Shown: positions 1-5,658 of the stretch, one piece after another
Position numbering within the stretch: position 1 is the stretch's first letter
How the letters are laid out: each line of letters opens with the position of its first letter
NCBI GenBank assembly: GCA_016763045.1
Contig: JAESUN010000155.1
Coordinates: 1-6,525, forward strand
Direction of reading: 5' to 3'
DNA from: Opitutaceae bacterium
GTDB taxonomy: Bacteria; Verrucomicrobiota; Verrucomicrobiia; Opitutales; Opitutaceae
Length of the DNA: 6,525 bases
Notes under the pieces: generated by a model
What the model was told of the DNA's origin: nothing
Database searches by the model: none
Seen by the model: the letters and a program-made list of their open reading frames with translations, nothing else
Translations under genes and position numbers: made by a program

Positions 1-692
1 ATAACTGCTACATCATCTGCCATCTGCGCAACCACACCCATATCATGGGTAATAAAGAGAACGGATGTCCCCAGTTCACCCTGAAGATCCTTTATCAGTT
101 TTAAAATCTGAGCCTGAATGGTCACATCCAGAGCAGTTGTCGGCTCATCCGCAATCAAAAGCTCCGGTCGACAAACCAATGCCATGGCAATAACGATACG
201 CTGCCGCATCCCTCCTGAAAACTCATGCGGATATTGCCGTAACCGCATTTCAGGCTCTGGAATACCCACCTTTTCGAGCATTTCGATAACTAAAGTCTCC
301 GCATCTTTTTTCGGCATTTTTCGATGGGTCAGAATCGCTTCGCAAATCTGATCCCCTATCGTATGAACAGGACTCAAAGCCGAGATGGGTTCCTGAAAGA
401 TCATACTCACCAACGAGCCTCGGAGATCATAGAGGCGAGGATCACTCTCCGAGAGAGAAACCACTTCTATTTCTTCTTTTCCCTCTGGAAAGAGAGAAAT
501 CGTCCCTCCCGTAATTTTTCCCGGACGCTGAATTAATCGCATGATGGAATAAGCCGTCACGCTTTTCCCCGAGCCAGACTCACCTACAAGAGCCATTACT
601 CTGCCCCTTTTTATTTCGAAACCAACATCCCTGACAGCTTTGACCAAACCATTGTCTGTATCAAAGACAACATGTAGACCTTCGATCTTCAA
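1..692 (-). CDS. Oligopeptide/dipeptide-type ABC transporter ATP-binding protein (OppD/DppD/YejF-like), C-terminus beyond window
   Basis: Hydrolyses ATP on the cytoplasmic face to drive a peptide (or nickel/oligosaccharide) importer of the Opp/Dpp family. The 230 visible residues hold a full ABC core: Walker A GESGSGKS (residues 37-44), Q-loop in MIFQEP (Q100), signature FSGGMRQR (158-165), Walker B LLIADEP (D182, E183) and H-loop ITHD (H216). The stretches EPISALSPVHTIGDQI and ALDVTIQAQIL are typical of the OppD/DppD/YejF branch. The start is TTG at 692: an in-frame TGA lies 11 codons upstream and no ATG or GTG intervenes. Only a weak purine run (AAAAAGAGA) precedes it. The zinc/peptide-family C-terminal extension, or a second ATPase domain as in YejF, would lie outside the window. 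No permease genes stand upstream here, so partners must be downstream or elsewhere. Family certain; substrate unknown. Confidence 0.93.
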   Translation of the reverse strand, partial: MKIEGLHVVFDTDNGLVKAVRDVGFEIKRGRVMALVGESGSGKSVTAYSIMRLIQRPGKITGGTISLFPEGKEEIEVVSLSESDPRLYDLRGSLVSMIFQEPISALSPVHTIGDQICEAILTHRKMPKKDAETLVIEMLEKVGIPEPEMRLRQYPHEFSGGMRQRIVIAMALVCRPELLIADEPTTALDVTIQAQILKLIKDLQGELGTSVLFITHDMGVVAQMADDVAV

Positions 693-922
693 AACACTGT
701 CTCTTTTTATTGAATCCTCTCTTCAAAAAGTGGCAGACTCCATCGAATAGCCAATCATTATCTGTCTCAAAAAAAGACTGCAGCTCTACCAACATTCTCT
801 CTTATCGAATAATTTTTAGTTTAATCAGGGGCTTTACCAGCCTCAGGTTATTCTCAAAAATCACAAACTCTCATTCATAACGACAGTCCGTTTTTTGGAC
901 CTTTTTACAAATCATACCCTCC
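693..922. other. Intergenic region between anti-sigma C-terminal frame and ABC ATPase
   Basis: These 230 bases hold no gene I can support. In the transcribed (minus) direction the region begins with TGAGGAGGGTATG, a purine-rich run just after the preceding stop that would serve only a 14-codon frame. It continues through an AT-rich stretch with short T runs. Weak inverted repeats (4-bp stems) are present, but none followed by a convincing U-tract. A GATAAT hexamer sits near 742 in minus-strand sense but has no matching -35 box at normal spacing. The ABC gene may have its own promoter here, but the sequence does not show one clearly. Confidence 0.4.
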
Positions 923-1282
923 TCAAGGCGTATAATTTGCCAGCATAGCGGAAAGATCACCCACCGTCGCCTTCGAGGTAAGGATAAAGATATAACCATC
1001 CTTCTCCCACTTACCCATTGTCCAGCCTTTAGGCATCTCTTTATACTCAAAGGCCTCAGAGACATCCACATCCGTAAACTCGGCTTTTTGCGCGATGAAT
1101 AAATGATACACCGTTTCCGCATTAAAACAAAGGATCGCAACCTGCCCTTCCGACCACTTTAGTCGCCGACAACCTATACTCTTCTGCTCAAGAAGCTTTG
1201 GAGGGAGATTATCTGGCACCGGAAAACCTTCGGCAGTCAACCAACTGACGAGCTTTTCGGGATCCTTGTTATGGTATTTCAA
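923..1282 (-). CDS. C-terminal domain of a split membrane anti-sigma factor (in frame after a TAG codon)
   Basis: A 119-codon frame that can only start at TTG (1282). It has no Shine-Dalgarno sequence, no signal peptide and no membrane helix. It is in exactly the same frame as the upstream anti-sigma gene, separated from that gene's TAG by only 11 sense codons. Its features (DPEKLVSWL, a GCRRLKW block, ILCF, YHLFIA, GWTMGKWEKDGYIFIL) resemble, from memory, the periplasmic C-terminal domain that follows the transmembrane helix in anti-sigma proteins of Verrucomicrobia. The likeliest reading is the tail of a roughly 250-residue protein cut by a nonsense mutation. Less likely, it is an independently initiated protein that would stay in the cytoplasm, or a product of stop readthrough. 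The intact frame without further stops suggests a recent event or continued selection. Confidence 0.7.
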   Translation of the reverse strand: MKYHNKDPEKLVSWLTAEGFPVPDNLPPKLLEQKSIGCRRLKWSEGQVAILCFNAETVYHLFIAQKAEFTDVDVSEAFEYKEMPKGWTMGKWEKDGYIFILTSKATVGDLSAMLANYTP

Positions 1283-1315
1283 TCTCGGACCATCACTCGA
1301 GTAGCTGTAAGCCCG

Positions 1316-1318
1316 CTA
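1316..1318 (-). other. In-frame TAG interrupting the anti-sigma reading frame
   Basis: In minus-strand sense the codons run CTT TTA TAG CGG GCT TAC. The frame before the TAG encodes the anti-sigma domain and membrane helix. The frame after it stays open for another 130 codons and encodes a domain-like sequence. TAG is also the natural stop of the carbonic anhydrase gene in this window, where a terminator follows at once, so TAG is probably a true stop in this genome. A sequencing error, a nonsense mutation or local readthrough would each explain it. Confidence 0.8.
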
Positions 1319-1675
1319 TAAAAGCGGACCACTATACTCATCACTCCGGTCAACGATAAAAGCTGAATAAAGGTACCCCACAAGAAGCAAACTGGCTGCC
1401 ATAGCAAAACATTGATAAATTTTCCGCCGGATCATCTTACGTCGCGACCCAGCTTTCACTGTGGCCAATAAATAGACACGCAAATCCTCCGGGGTTTTGA
1501 GGCTATTCAATTTTTCAGCCATCACCGCATCAAATCGCTTACTGGCATCCCACCACTTCATCAATTCAGGATCGCCTTCGGCAACACGCTTTGCTTCCAC
1601 AAACTGAGGATCATCCAAAGGCTCAGGCCCCATGGTGTGATTTGCCAAAATGAGTTTAGCTTCGGCCTTATCCAT
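1316..1675 (-). CDS. Membrane anti-sigma factor, N-terminal part (cytoplasmic domain plus one transmembrane helix)
   Basis: Probable anti-sigma factor that binds and holds the ECF sigma factor encoded just upstream. The 119 residues comprise a charged cytoplasmic domain (1-85), a positively charged juxtamembrane run (GSRRKMIRRK, residues 76-85), one hydrophobic helix (about 88-108) and a short outer tail ending in SGPLL before TAG. The ATG at 1675 is chosen because AAGGGAG (1684-1690) lies 8 bases before it. This places the start 8 bases inside the sigma gene (ATGGATAA), a classic translational-coupling overlap. An in-frame ATG at 1693 would add six residues but lacks this spacing. The zinc-finger HxxxCxxC motif of ZAS-type anti-sigmas is absent. 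Function is inferred from position and topology. The protein looks truncated, because the same frame continues after the stop into a further domain. Confidence 0.75.
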   Translation of the reverse strand: MDKAEAKLILANHTMGPEPLDDPQFVEAKRVAEGDPELMKWWDASKRFDAVMAEKLNSLKTPEDLRVYLLATVKAGSRRKMIRRKIYQCFAMAASLLLVGYLYSAFIVDRSDEYSGPLL

Positions 1676-2210
1676 ACGTAGGGCTCCCTTCATTATCAGA
1701 AAATTTCACCAGATTGCCTTTTTTTTCTGCTTGTTTCACTTCTTTTTTCAGAAGTTCCTTACTCCTCGCCAATCGCGACATAACAGTGCCAATAGGGATA
1801 TCTAAAATACTCGAAATCTCCTTGTATGTATAGGACTCAAGATAAAAAAGAGAAATGACTTTCCTGTATTTGAATTTTAATGTCATTAGTAAATCCATGA
1901 CCATTTCTGAGTCCAGAGCCTGAAGATAACTTTCCTCAACTGCTTCACTCGCCGGCTCTAAATTACTATCATCTATCGCAACAAACCGCTCACTTCTTTT
2001 TCGCTTCCGCAGAAACTCCCGGTAAAGGGTTGTATAAAGCCATGACTTCGTCGCTTTAGATGATCGAATACTCGACCCCTTTTTGGCCCAAATCAAAAAC
2101 GTCTCCTGAGTCAAATCCCCCGCTTCATCAGAAGACCCAGACAAGCTCCACGCATACCGGTAGAGCTTTTCGTAATTTGAATCAATGACTTCCTGAAAGA
2201 GTTGCGACAT
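1668..2210 (-). CDS. ECF-type RNA polymerase sigma-70 factor
   Basis: Alternative sigma factor that directs RNA polymerase to a small regulon, presumably in response to an envelope signal passed through the anti-sigma factor encoded next. From ATG at 2210 it is 180 residues, normal for ECF sigmas. Region 2 spans about residues 12-72, with the DLTQETF core-binding segment at 32-38 and WLYTTLYREFLRKRKR forming region 2.4 and its basic end. An acidic linker (about 79-95) follows. Region 4 spans about 100-155, with helix-turn-helix YKEISSILDIPIGTVMSRL. Region 3 is absent, as expected. TTG at 2216 is an alternative start two codons earlier; ATG is preferred, although neither has a good Shine-Dalgarno. 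The last 8 bases overlap the anti-sigma gene. Recognition sequence and regulon cannot be read from this window. Confidence 0.95.
   Translation of the reverse strand: MSQLFQEVIDSNYEKLYRYAWSLSGSSDEAGDLTQETFLIWAKKGSSIRSSKATKSWLYTTLYREFLRKRKRSERFVAIDDSNLEPASEAVEESYLQALDSEMVMDLLMTLKFKYRKVISLFYLESYTYKEISSILDIPIGTVMSRLARSKELLKKEVKQAEKKGNLVKFSDNEGSPTYG
1684..1690 (-). promoter_or_regulatory. Shine-Dalgarno sequence of the anti-sigma gene
   Basis: AAGGGAG in minus-strand sense, 8 bases before ATG at 1675. It lies inside the end of the sigma gene and decides between the two candidate anti-sigma starts. Confidence 0.65.
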
Positions 2211-2241
2211 AGGCAAGGACTACGATCCGTTAAGAACCTTA

Positions 2242-2258
2242 CTGCTGATCAACAGCAG
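2242..2258 (-). promoter_or_regulatory. Perfect inverted repeat upstream of the sigma gene
   Basis: CTGCTG-ATCAA-CAGCAG, a 6-bp perfect stem with a 5-base loop, about 31 bases before the sigma ATG. No U-tract follows in either direction, so it does not look like an intrinsic terminator. It could be an operator or an mRNA leader hairpin that controls sigma translation, or it could be chance. Confidence 0.3.
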
Positions 2259-2301
2259 ATGACAAATATATTCGAAAACAAAGAAGAAGCCTTCTTAAAA
2301 C

Positions 2302-2523
2302 TTAATCCTTCGGAGTGGCGAAGGCGATCACACCTGCAGCAGTGCAAGTCCAATAAATCTTTCCATTAGAAGCCACAGTAACATCTGTCGGACTATTGAG
2401 TCCTTCGATAATGGTTTCGACTTCGAAATCACGTGCACTCACCCAGCTAATACTCAAGGACATAAAGAGCATTGCGACGATCACTCTCCAAGCGAAACGC
2501 CAGGAGTCAAACATTAAGTTCAT
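2302..2523 (-). CDS. Short secreted protein, probable N-terminal remnant of a beta-propeller (PQQ-dehydrogenase/NHL-like) protein
   Basis: 73 residues. An N-terminal signal peptide (basic WRFAWR, hydrophobic core about 14-27, likely cleavage after VSA at residue 30) is followed by about 43 residues. The segment FEVETIIEGLNSPTDVTVASNG, continuing into KIYWT, reads like the opening strands of a six-bladed propeller of the PQQ-dependent sugar dehydrogenase, sorbosone dehydrogenase or NHL type. Such proteins normally run to several hundred residues, so only the first blade is present. After TAA no frame continues the fold. I think this is a decayed or deleted gene start, but a genuine tiny secreted protein cannot be ruled out. 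The start is uncertain: ATG at 2523 lacks well-spaced Shine-Dalgarno bases, and ATG at 2514 is an alternative. Confidence 0.5.
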   Translation of the reverse strand: MNLMFDSWRFAWRVIVAMLFMSLSISWVSARDFEVETIIEGLNSPTDVTVASNGKIYWTCTAAGVIAFATPKD

Positions 2524-2560
2524 TACATATCATAGGGTTTCCTTTCGTTTAATTAAAACA

Positions 2561-2594
2561 AAACCTCTTGAGACTCTCACTCCCATAGAGGTTT
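2561..2594 (-). terminator. Hairpin with U-rich tail between carbonic anhydrase and the 73-codon frame
   Basis: AAACCTCT (2561-2568) pairs perfectly with AGAGGTTT (2587-2594), enclosing an 18-base loop that itself contains TGAGA-G-TCTCA. In the minus direction the stem is followed directly by TGTTTTAATT, which fits an intrinsic terminator or attenuator. A stronger terminator already closes the carbonic anhydrase gene upstream, so this could be a backup terminator or a leader hairpin of the 73-codon gene. Confidence 0.45.
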
Positions 2595-2661
2595 GCTATT
2601 TTAGATTCACGAAAAAGGAGACTCAGCACCTGAACTTTATTCGAAAAAAATTCAGGGAAGT

Positions 2662-2690
2662 AAAAAAACGGCATGCATTACCTGCTGCCA
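2662..2690 (-). terminator. Rho-independent terminator of the carbonic anhydrase gene
   Basis: In minus-strand sense, GGCAGCA-GGTAA-TGC(A)TGCC forms a seven-pair stem with one bulged A and a 5-base loop, followed by G and seven T residues (2662-2668). It begins about 23 bases after the TAG stop at 2713, the usual place for an intrinsic terminator. Confidence 0.75.
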
Positions 2691-2712
2691 ACTCTCATCC
2701 TTAACGGCCTAC

Positions 2713-3297
2713 CTACTCAGAGGCTTTCCCAACTACTGTTGCTTCTGGCACTTCGACAAGTTTCCCCGTCTTACAATCATAGATGTATCCATAAATCGGG
2801 ATAAACCCCGGGACCAATGGATGATTCCGGATGCGTTTCACATCCGTCAAAACACTGTTCTCCTGATTCCCAATCGTCAGACAGTCGATCTTCTTTCCTT
2901 CCATCGAACCAGGGCCTTCTCCCGTATCATGCCAACCATCCTCACCGACGCTCGCAGTCTCCAGACTACTGGCTAATAAATCTCCCATAATCTCATTGGT
3001 GAAGGTCTCCATCCCACAATCTGTGTGATGAATCACAAACCACTCCTTCGTCCCCAATAGTTTATACGAAATGACTAACGAACGAATGGCATCATCGCTG
3101 GCTCTTCCTCCCGCATTGCGGATAACATGTGCGTCACCTTCAGCCAATCCAGCGTATTTCGCCGGATCGAGACGAGCATCCATACAAGTTAAAATAGCAA
3201 AATGTCTCCCGGGAGGAGACGAAAGCTTTCCTTTATCACCGAAACTTTCTGCATAACCGGCATTCGCCGCTAAAACTTCATCATGTATTTGGGTCAT
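2713..3297 (-). CDS. Beta-class carbonic anhydrase
   Basis: Zinc enzyme that interconverts CO2 and bicarbonate in the cytoplasm, supplying bicarbonate to carboxylases and helping pH balance. The 194 residues carry the beta-class signature: CxDxR as CMDARLD (C38, D40, R42) and HxxC as HTDC (H91, C94). C38, H91 and C94 are the expected zinc ligands, with the D40-R42 dyad beside them. [15 protein letters not shown] (60-74) is the conserved segment between the two motifs. The late [21 protein letters not shown] block matches the compact bacterial subfamily of about 165-200 residues. The start ATG at 3297 has an excellent Shine-Dalgarno. The gene ends in TAG and is followed by an intrinsic terminator, so it looks like a single-gene unit. 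There is no signal peptide. Confidence 0.95.
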   Translation of the reverse strand: MTQIHDEVLAANAGYAESFGDKGKLSSPPGRHFAILTCMDARLDPAKYAGLAEGDAHVIRNAGGRASDDAIRSLVISYKLLGTKEWFVIHHTDCGMETFTNEIMGDLLASSLETASVGEDGWHDTGEGPGSMEGKKIDCLTIGNQENSVLTDVKRIRNHPLVPGFIPIYGYIYDCKTGKLVEVPEATVVGKASE

Positions 3298-3304
3298 AAC
3301 ACTT

Positions 3305-3309
3305 CTCCT
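3305..3309 (-). promoter_or_regulatory. Shine-Dalgarno sequence of the carbonic anhydrase gene
   Basis: AGGAG in minus-strand sense, 7 bases before ATG at 3297. It is the best ribosome binding site in the window and fixes the start of the carbonic anhydrase. Confidence 0.75.
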
Positions 3310-3346
3310 ATTTTTAAAGGCCTCATCAACTATTTATTCCAGTCAA

Positions 3347-3364
3347 AGCCCTCCGTAAAGGGCT
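3347..3364 (-). terminator. Possible weak terminator hairpin between toroid protein and carbonic anhydrase
   Basis: AGCCCT (3347-3352) and AGGGCT (3359-3364) form a perfect 6-bp GC-rich stem with a 6-base loop. In the minus direction only TTG follows, not a real U-tract, and it lies about 95 bases past the stop of the upstream gene. It may end transcription weakly or be a leader structure of the carbonic anhydrase mRNA. Confidence 0.3.
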
Positions 3365-3459
3365 CAAGAAACCAGATACTCTTTCTTACATAAAAATCAC
3401 GTTTTTTGACACAAAAGCAACCATACAACGCTTAATAAGCTACTCTAATATAAAAAGAG

Positions 3460-5184
3460 TTACATCGAGCAGGGATGGGCACCCGGAGACAGCGGGCCTT
3501 CGACTTCTAGAGCTTCCTTCTTTCCCCATTTTGCCACCACCAGCGATGCCTCCTTGTTCGGCTCTATGTTCACCTCTTCCTTCGTTACCAAATCCCCTGT
3601 TTTGAGGAGCTCCATTCCGGCTCCCATCACAACTGGGCCCATTTCTCTAAAATCAAAGACCTTCGGAGCCCCCGAGTAACAGACCGCATCGACATACACG
3701 CATTTATCCTTTCCGTGCGAAGACTCTCCTATCTGCCAGTCGACCATACCCTCACCGAACTGTCCCGAAAACCCATGCACAACGAGACGTCGGTCTCCAG
3801 AAAACAGCTCAAATCGCAAATCCCCCAAACCCCTTATACCAACCTCTTTGCCGATTAATTGAAATCGGATTCGAAAATCCGAGGCCTCAAAAACACCCGG
3901 AACCTCCGGCCGATCGAGATGCTCATGCCAATCGCCTTTATGAGTTAAGAGAGAAAACACCGAAAGAACACGATTCGCTTTCTGCACACTGGAAATATAG
4001 GTGGACGCAAAATCAACGCCATTCTTTAGAAACCGAACCCTAAAGCAAACGGCGGGATCATTCTCTGTCCGCCAGTAACCCAAAACCGGCCGCCGCTGAT
4101 CCCACAAATTATCCCGATTAACAGATCCCAAACAAGCATCCTCATCCATCCAGGTTACCCCTGATACGACAGATCCATCAGCGCGCTTCAGGTATACATG
4201 TTTCCGCTCGATTGGTGAGGTCTCAAGTTGAACAAAACCCTTTCTAAGTTCATCTGGACAAGGAGAAGGGGTCAAAAAATCAAGAAAACCCAAAGTGAGA
4301 TCCCCTCTTTCTCTATTTTCAGCTTCCTCTCGATGTGGAATCGAAATTTCCGCCCTATTTTCCAAATAAAATACAGCCCTCTCCAACAAAAACTCGTGAT
4401 AACTTCGGCTTTGCGGTCCCGCCAACTGTCCTGTCCCGGGATGAAAGTGATCAGCATAATCTTCCCAGACAAGAGTGCGCATTTTCTCCGTCATGCGCCT
4501 TGCCTCAACATCGACCACCACATCGAGAATCCACTCGCACCAGTTCAAACACACGAGCGTATACCCAGGGCTATTGTATTCGTTGAAACCTCCATGAAGC
4601 GCATGATCCTCCACCATTCCGGTCAACAGCTTTCGTCCATATTCGACAAAAAAAGGATCCCCACTAAACTCACCCACTGCGACAGCCACTCCAGCACTGG
4701 GAAAGGCGACATTTGTATAATCAGGGCCACTATTCCGACGAAAAACCGACCACGCTGCATGCAGAGCTGCCTTTTCTATTTCATCGAGTAATTCAGGTGG
4801 AAAAACGGAAGCATGCCGATGTCTCAAGAAAATAAGTTGAGAACCCACGAAGCTGGCATAGTTCCAATCAGGAACCTTCATCACCGAAAGAGGCTCCTCC
4901 AAGTACAACGGCCAAATACCATATGTCCGACTGATCGGATCACGATCCTGAAGCGCCAGAACAGCTCGCACGATATCACAGGCGCGTGCCTTACGCTCCT
5001 CCACAGGATCCAACTCGAGCATATAGATCACATAAGCCAACGATCTTCGCCCAAAGTGAACGAGACTCCCCACTGGGAGGCTACAATGATAGGCTCCTTC
5101 CCCCACCGTTATCTGTACCAAACAACATTCAGGATCATAGGTTTTATCCAAATCCACCAACAATTTTTTCAACTCAGTATCCAT
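3460..5184 (-). CDS. Uncharacterised 574-residue protein, probable (alpha/alpha)6-toroid plus beta-sandwich (heparinase/polysaccharide-lyase-like)
   Basis: No exact function recognised. The N-terminal half (about 1-300) is helical, with aromatic-rich motifs spaced as in (alpha/alpha)6-toroid lyases and hydrolases: DWNYASFVG (106-114), DYTNVAF (155-161), GFNEYNSPGYT (199-209) and the block HFHPGTGQLAGPQSRSY (246-262). The C-terminal half (about 320-574) is beta-rich, with a GSVNRDNLWDQRRPVLGYW block (353-371), like the beta-sandwich of heparinase II/III-type proteins. N201, Y203, H246, R260 and Y262 are candidate active-site residues by analogy only. There is no signal peptide, so it should act in the cytoplasm, perhaps on an imported oligosaccharide. 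ATG at 5184 lies 8 bases after the DUF3147 gene stop, which suggests cotranscription and coupling. The Shine-Dalgarno is weak (TGAGA). Fold class moderately likely; reaction unknown. Confidence 0.8.
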   Translation of the reverse strand: MDTELKKLLVDLDKTYDPECCLVQITVGEGAYHCSLPVGSLVHFGRRSLAYVIYMLELDPVEERKARACDIVRAVLALQDRDPISRTYGIWPLYLEEPLSVMKVPDWNYASFVGSQLIFLRHRHASVFPPELLDEIEKAALHAAWSVFRRNSGPDYTNVAFPSAGVAVAVGEFSGDPFFVEYGRKLLTGMVEDHALHGGFNEYNSPGYTLVCLNWCEWILDVVVDVEARRMTEKMRTLVWEDYADHFHPGTGQLAGPQSRSYHEFLLERAVFYLENRAEISIPHREEAENRERGDLTLGFLDFLTPSPCPDELRKGFVQLETSPIERKHVYLKRADGSVVSGVTWMDEDACLGSVNRDNLWDQRRPVLGYWRTENDPAVCFRVRFLKNGVDFASTYISSVQKANRVLSVFSLLTHKGDWHEHLDRPEVPGVFEASDFRIRFQLIGKEVGIRGLGDLRFELFSGDRRLVVHGFSGQFGEGMVDWQIGESSHGKDKCVYVDAVCYSGAPKVFDFREMGPVVMGAGMELLKTGDLVTKEEVNIEPNKEASLVVAKWGKKEALEVEGPLSPGAHPCSM

Positions 5185-5192
5185 CTGTTATC

Positions 5193-5549
5193 TCAAGGAA
5201 TTAAGTCCACACCAAAGCGCTTCGCAAAAACAGCCGTCAACGCAAAAGCAATAATCGTCACCAAAGCACAAATACATAACGATGCCCAAAAACTCATCCC
5301 TTTATTCAAGAGCCACGGCATCACAAGAAACATTGGAAGAGTCGGAAGAACATACCAAAACGTATAAAAGGCATGTGTCGCTATTTTTGCATGACCCTGA
5401 CCTTCGTAGTAAAGCCAGAACATAACCAGAATCGTCATAAAGGGCAGGGAAACGATGAGGGCTCCCAATTTATCACTTCGTTTGGCTATTTCTGAAACCA
5501 AGACAATAATGAAAGCGGTTATCGCGTATTTGGTAATTAAAAAGATCAT
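5193..5549 (-). CDS. DUF3147 family small integral membrane protein
   Basis: A 118-residue inner-membrane protein with about four hydrophobic helices (roughly 3-18, 27-48, 62-81 and 88-109). The SEIAKRSDKLGALI segment (19-32) after helix 1 and FYTFWYVLPTLPMF (61-74) are the features I associate with DUF3147, a family without an assigned function. The length is normal for the family and the protein looks intact. ATG at 5549 is the first residue of helix 1; the Shine-Dalgarno is poor (ATGAG close by). It sits 109 bases after the permease gene and 8 bases before the toroid-protein gene, so it is probably cotranscribed at least with the latter. Whether it works with that protein is unknown. Confidence 0.85.
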   Translation of the reverse strand: MIFLITKYAITAFIIVLVSEIAKRSDKLGALIVSLPFMTILVMFWLYYEGQGHAKIATHAFYTFWYVLPTLPMFLVMPWLLNKGMSFWASLCICALVTIIAFALTAVFAKRFGVDLIP

Positions 5550-5610
5550 CTCATAAAGGGGGAAACGGAAGCTCTATTATTCACTAAGCCCTTCATACTT
5601 GGGTAGCCCG

Positions 5611-5618
5611 AGAGCTCT
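5611..5618. repeat. 8-bp palindrome in the permease-DUF3147 gap
   Basis: AGAGCTCT is a perfect 8-base palindrome within the 109-base intergenic stretch (5550-5658). No other element stands out there. Just after the permease stop, in the minus direction, there are T runs (TTTTTTTG, CTTTTTTTC) preceded by only a 4-bp CCAG/CTGG stem, so a terminator is possible but weak. The palindrome could be an operator core or chance. Confidence 0.2.
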
Positions 5619-5658
5619 TGGCAATGCAATCTCACAGAAAAAAAGTGAAACAAAAAAA

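Larger units (their letters stand above)
3298..3459. other. Intergenic region upstream of carbonic anhydrase
   Basis: These 162 bases hold several imperfect dyads. In minus sense, ACTCT and AGAGT (3442-3460) flank nine AT bases right at the preceding stop, and GCTTATTAAGC (3430-3440) follows. The GC-rich hairpin at 3347-3364 and the carbonic anhydrase Shine-Dalgarno come next. The carbonic anhydrase promoter should lie here, but no -35/-10 pair of good quality and spacing is visible. Confidence 0.35.

Noticed and set aside
883..906. GTCC-GTTTTTT-GGAC followed by CTTTTT, resembling a plus-strand terminator
   Set aside because: The stem is only four base pairs and no plus-strand gene ends here.
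871..1140. An 89-codon minus-strand frame overlapping the anti-sigma C-terminal domain
   Set aside because: It is a shifted-frame shadow with arginine-rich, non-domain composition. Only its last 14 codons (ATG after GAGGAGGG) lie outside the other frame, which is too little to support a gene.
1316..1318. TAG as pyrrolysine or a genome-wide reassigned codon
   Set aside because: TAG also ends the carbonic anhydrase gene, with a further in-frame TAA four codons on and a terminator at once after it. No pyl genes or suppressor tRNA are visible in the window.
2396..2704. A 102-codon open frame on the plus strand, crossing the 73-codon gene and the following gap
   Set aside because: It runs antisense through a signal-peptide gene and through two hairpins including the carbonic anhydrase terminator, has no recognisable domain and a basic, low-information composition. 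Likely spurious.
3405..3440. A perfect TTGACA on the plus strand near 3406, like a -35 box
   Set aside because: No -10 box lies at 16-18 bases (the hexamer at 17 is CGCTTA) and no plus-strand gene follows.
4228..5367. Long plus-strand frames of about 185 codons opposite the toroid-protein and DUF3147 genes
   Set aside because: They are the mirror of clearly coding minus-strand genes, show no domain features, and have no ribosome binding site.
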